This document shows, in pieces, positions 48,128 to 48,194 of a DNA stretch of 48,194 bases. Origin of the DNA: Methylobacterium planeticum. Lineage in GTDB: Bacteria > Pseudomonadota > Alphaproteobacteria > Rhizobiales > Beijerinckiaceae. Positions within the stretch are counted from its first letter, which is position 1. Each line of letters begins with the position of its first letter. The DNA lies in the NCBI RefSeq assembly GCF_008806345.1, contig NZ_VZZJ01000015.1, positions 84,021-132,214 on the forward strand, written 5' to 3'. The notes beneath the pieces were generated by a model. That model ran no database searches. It was not told where the DNA came from and was given only the letters and a program-made list of their open reading frames with translations. The translations under genes and the position numbers were made by a program.

Positions 48128-48194
48128 TGTAGCGCCTTCGGTTTGTGAGACACCGGGAAAGAGCCTACGCGGCGAGGGCCGCAGGTGAAAGTCG
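48128..48194. mobile_element. Second copy of the IS end, running off the window
   Basis: Same 67-base terminus as at 47954. It begins abruptly after CTCCAGGG inside the transposase of the first copy, and its own transposase stop would be at 48165-48167, continuing leftward off the window. This is most simply one IS inserted into a resident copy. Confidence 0.75.

Noticed and set aside
16477..48194. Right-hand copy of the tRNA-Leu 3' end (attR)
   Set aside because: I looked for the CCTGGGCACCA end and the GGTTCGAGTCC arm and found no second copy in the window. The element's right boundary is therefore unknown here.

Overview
The window reads as a chromosomal segment of a high-GC alphaproteobacterium, most likely Methylobacterium (Hyphomicrobiales). 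The left 16.4 kb is very GC-rich and carries ordinary alphaproteobacterial genes: an intracellular PHB depolymerase, rpsU with an Ala/Pro-rich tail, and the UbiK/BMFP - YbjN - proC - TetR gene order. The accessory part carries small families that I associate with Methylobacterium (DUF6894, GCG_CRPN-type, DUF2934). The genus is inferred from gene content and family memory, not from a search.

Left block (1-16,476), core genome: a succinate-semialdehyde dehydrogenase, a class II glutamine amidotransferase, a single-domain response regulator, rpsU, PHB depolymerase, a glutathione transferase, a Ser/Gly-rich protein of unknown role, an OmpR/EnvZ-type two-component pair, ubiK-ybjN-proC-tetR, a double-domain AprI/Inh-like protein overlapping a 2-hydroxyacid dehydrogenase gene, leuC, and tRNA-Leu(CAG).

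Middle block (about 16,425-27,506), an integrated element that uses the tRNA-Leu 3' end. A tyrosine integrase, whose last 16 codons are antisense to the tRNA, is preceded in its operon by an excisionase-like HTH gene. Next come a GTGACA-rich array with a strong hairpin, a RepA-like AAA ATPase, and a chain of tiny genes with overlapping ends, including a PC4-like single-strand DNA binder. A divergent promoter region with two 32-bp palindromes separates this early operon from the rightward genes: a ribbon-helix-helix protein, a second small putative one, an 804-aa virion/ejection-like protein, and an 881-aa protein joining a FlgJ-type glucosaminidase to DUF4214 repeats and five NPDV repeats. No capsid, portal, terminase or tail-tube gene is visible, so this is a satellite-like, defective or domesticated phage element.

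Right block (27.5-45 kb), a mosaic accessory region of small exported or membrane proteins, phage-type regulators and decaying genes. It holds two extra copies of the 3' module of the 881-aa gene (one intact orphan, one frameshifted), an lrgAB operon preceded by three tiny exported or membrane proteins with a perfect CRP-like site upstream, an alpha/beta hydrolase, two XRE regulators, a PhaR-N orphan, and a serine resolvase with a res-like site. The right end (45.2-48.2 kb) has an FAD aromatic monooxygenase, a small gene interrupted by TAG, a PRC-barrel-like fragment, and two nested copies of an insertion-sequence end running off the window. I found no right-hand attachment site, so the accessory region probably continues past the window.
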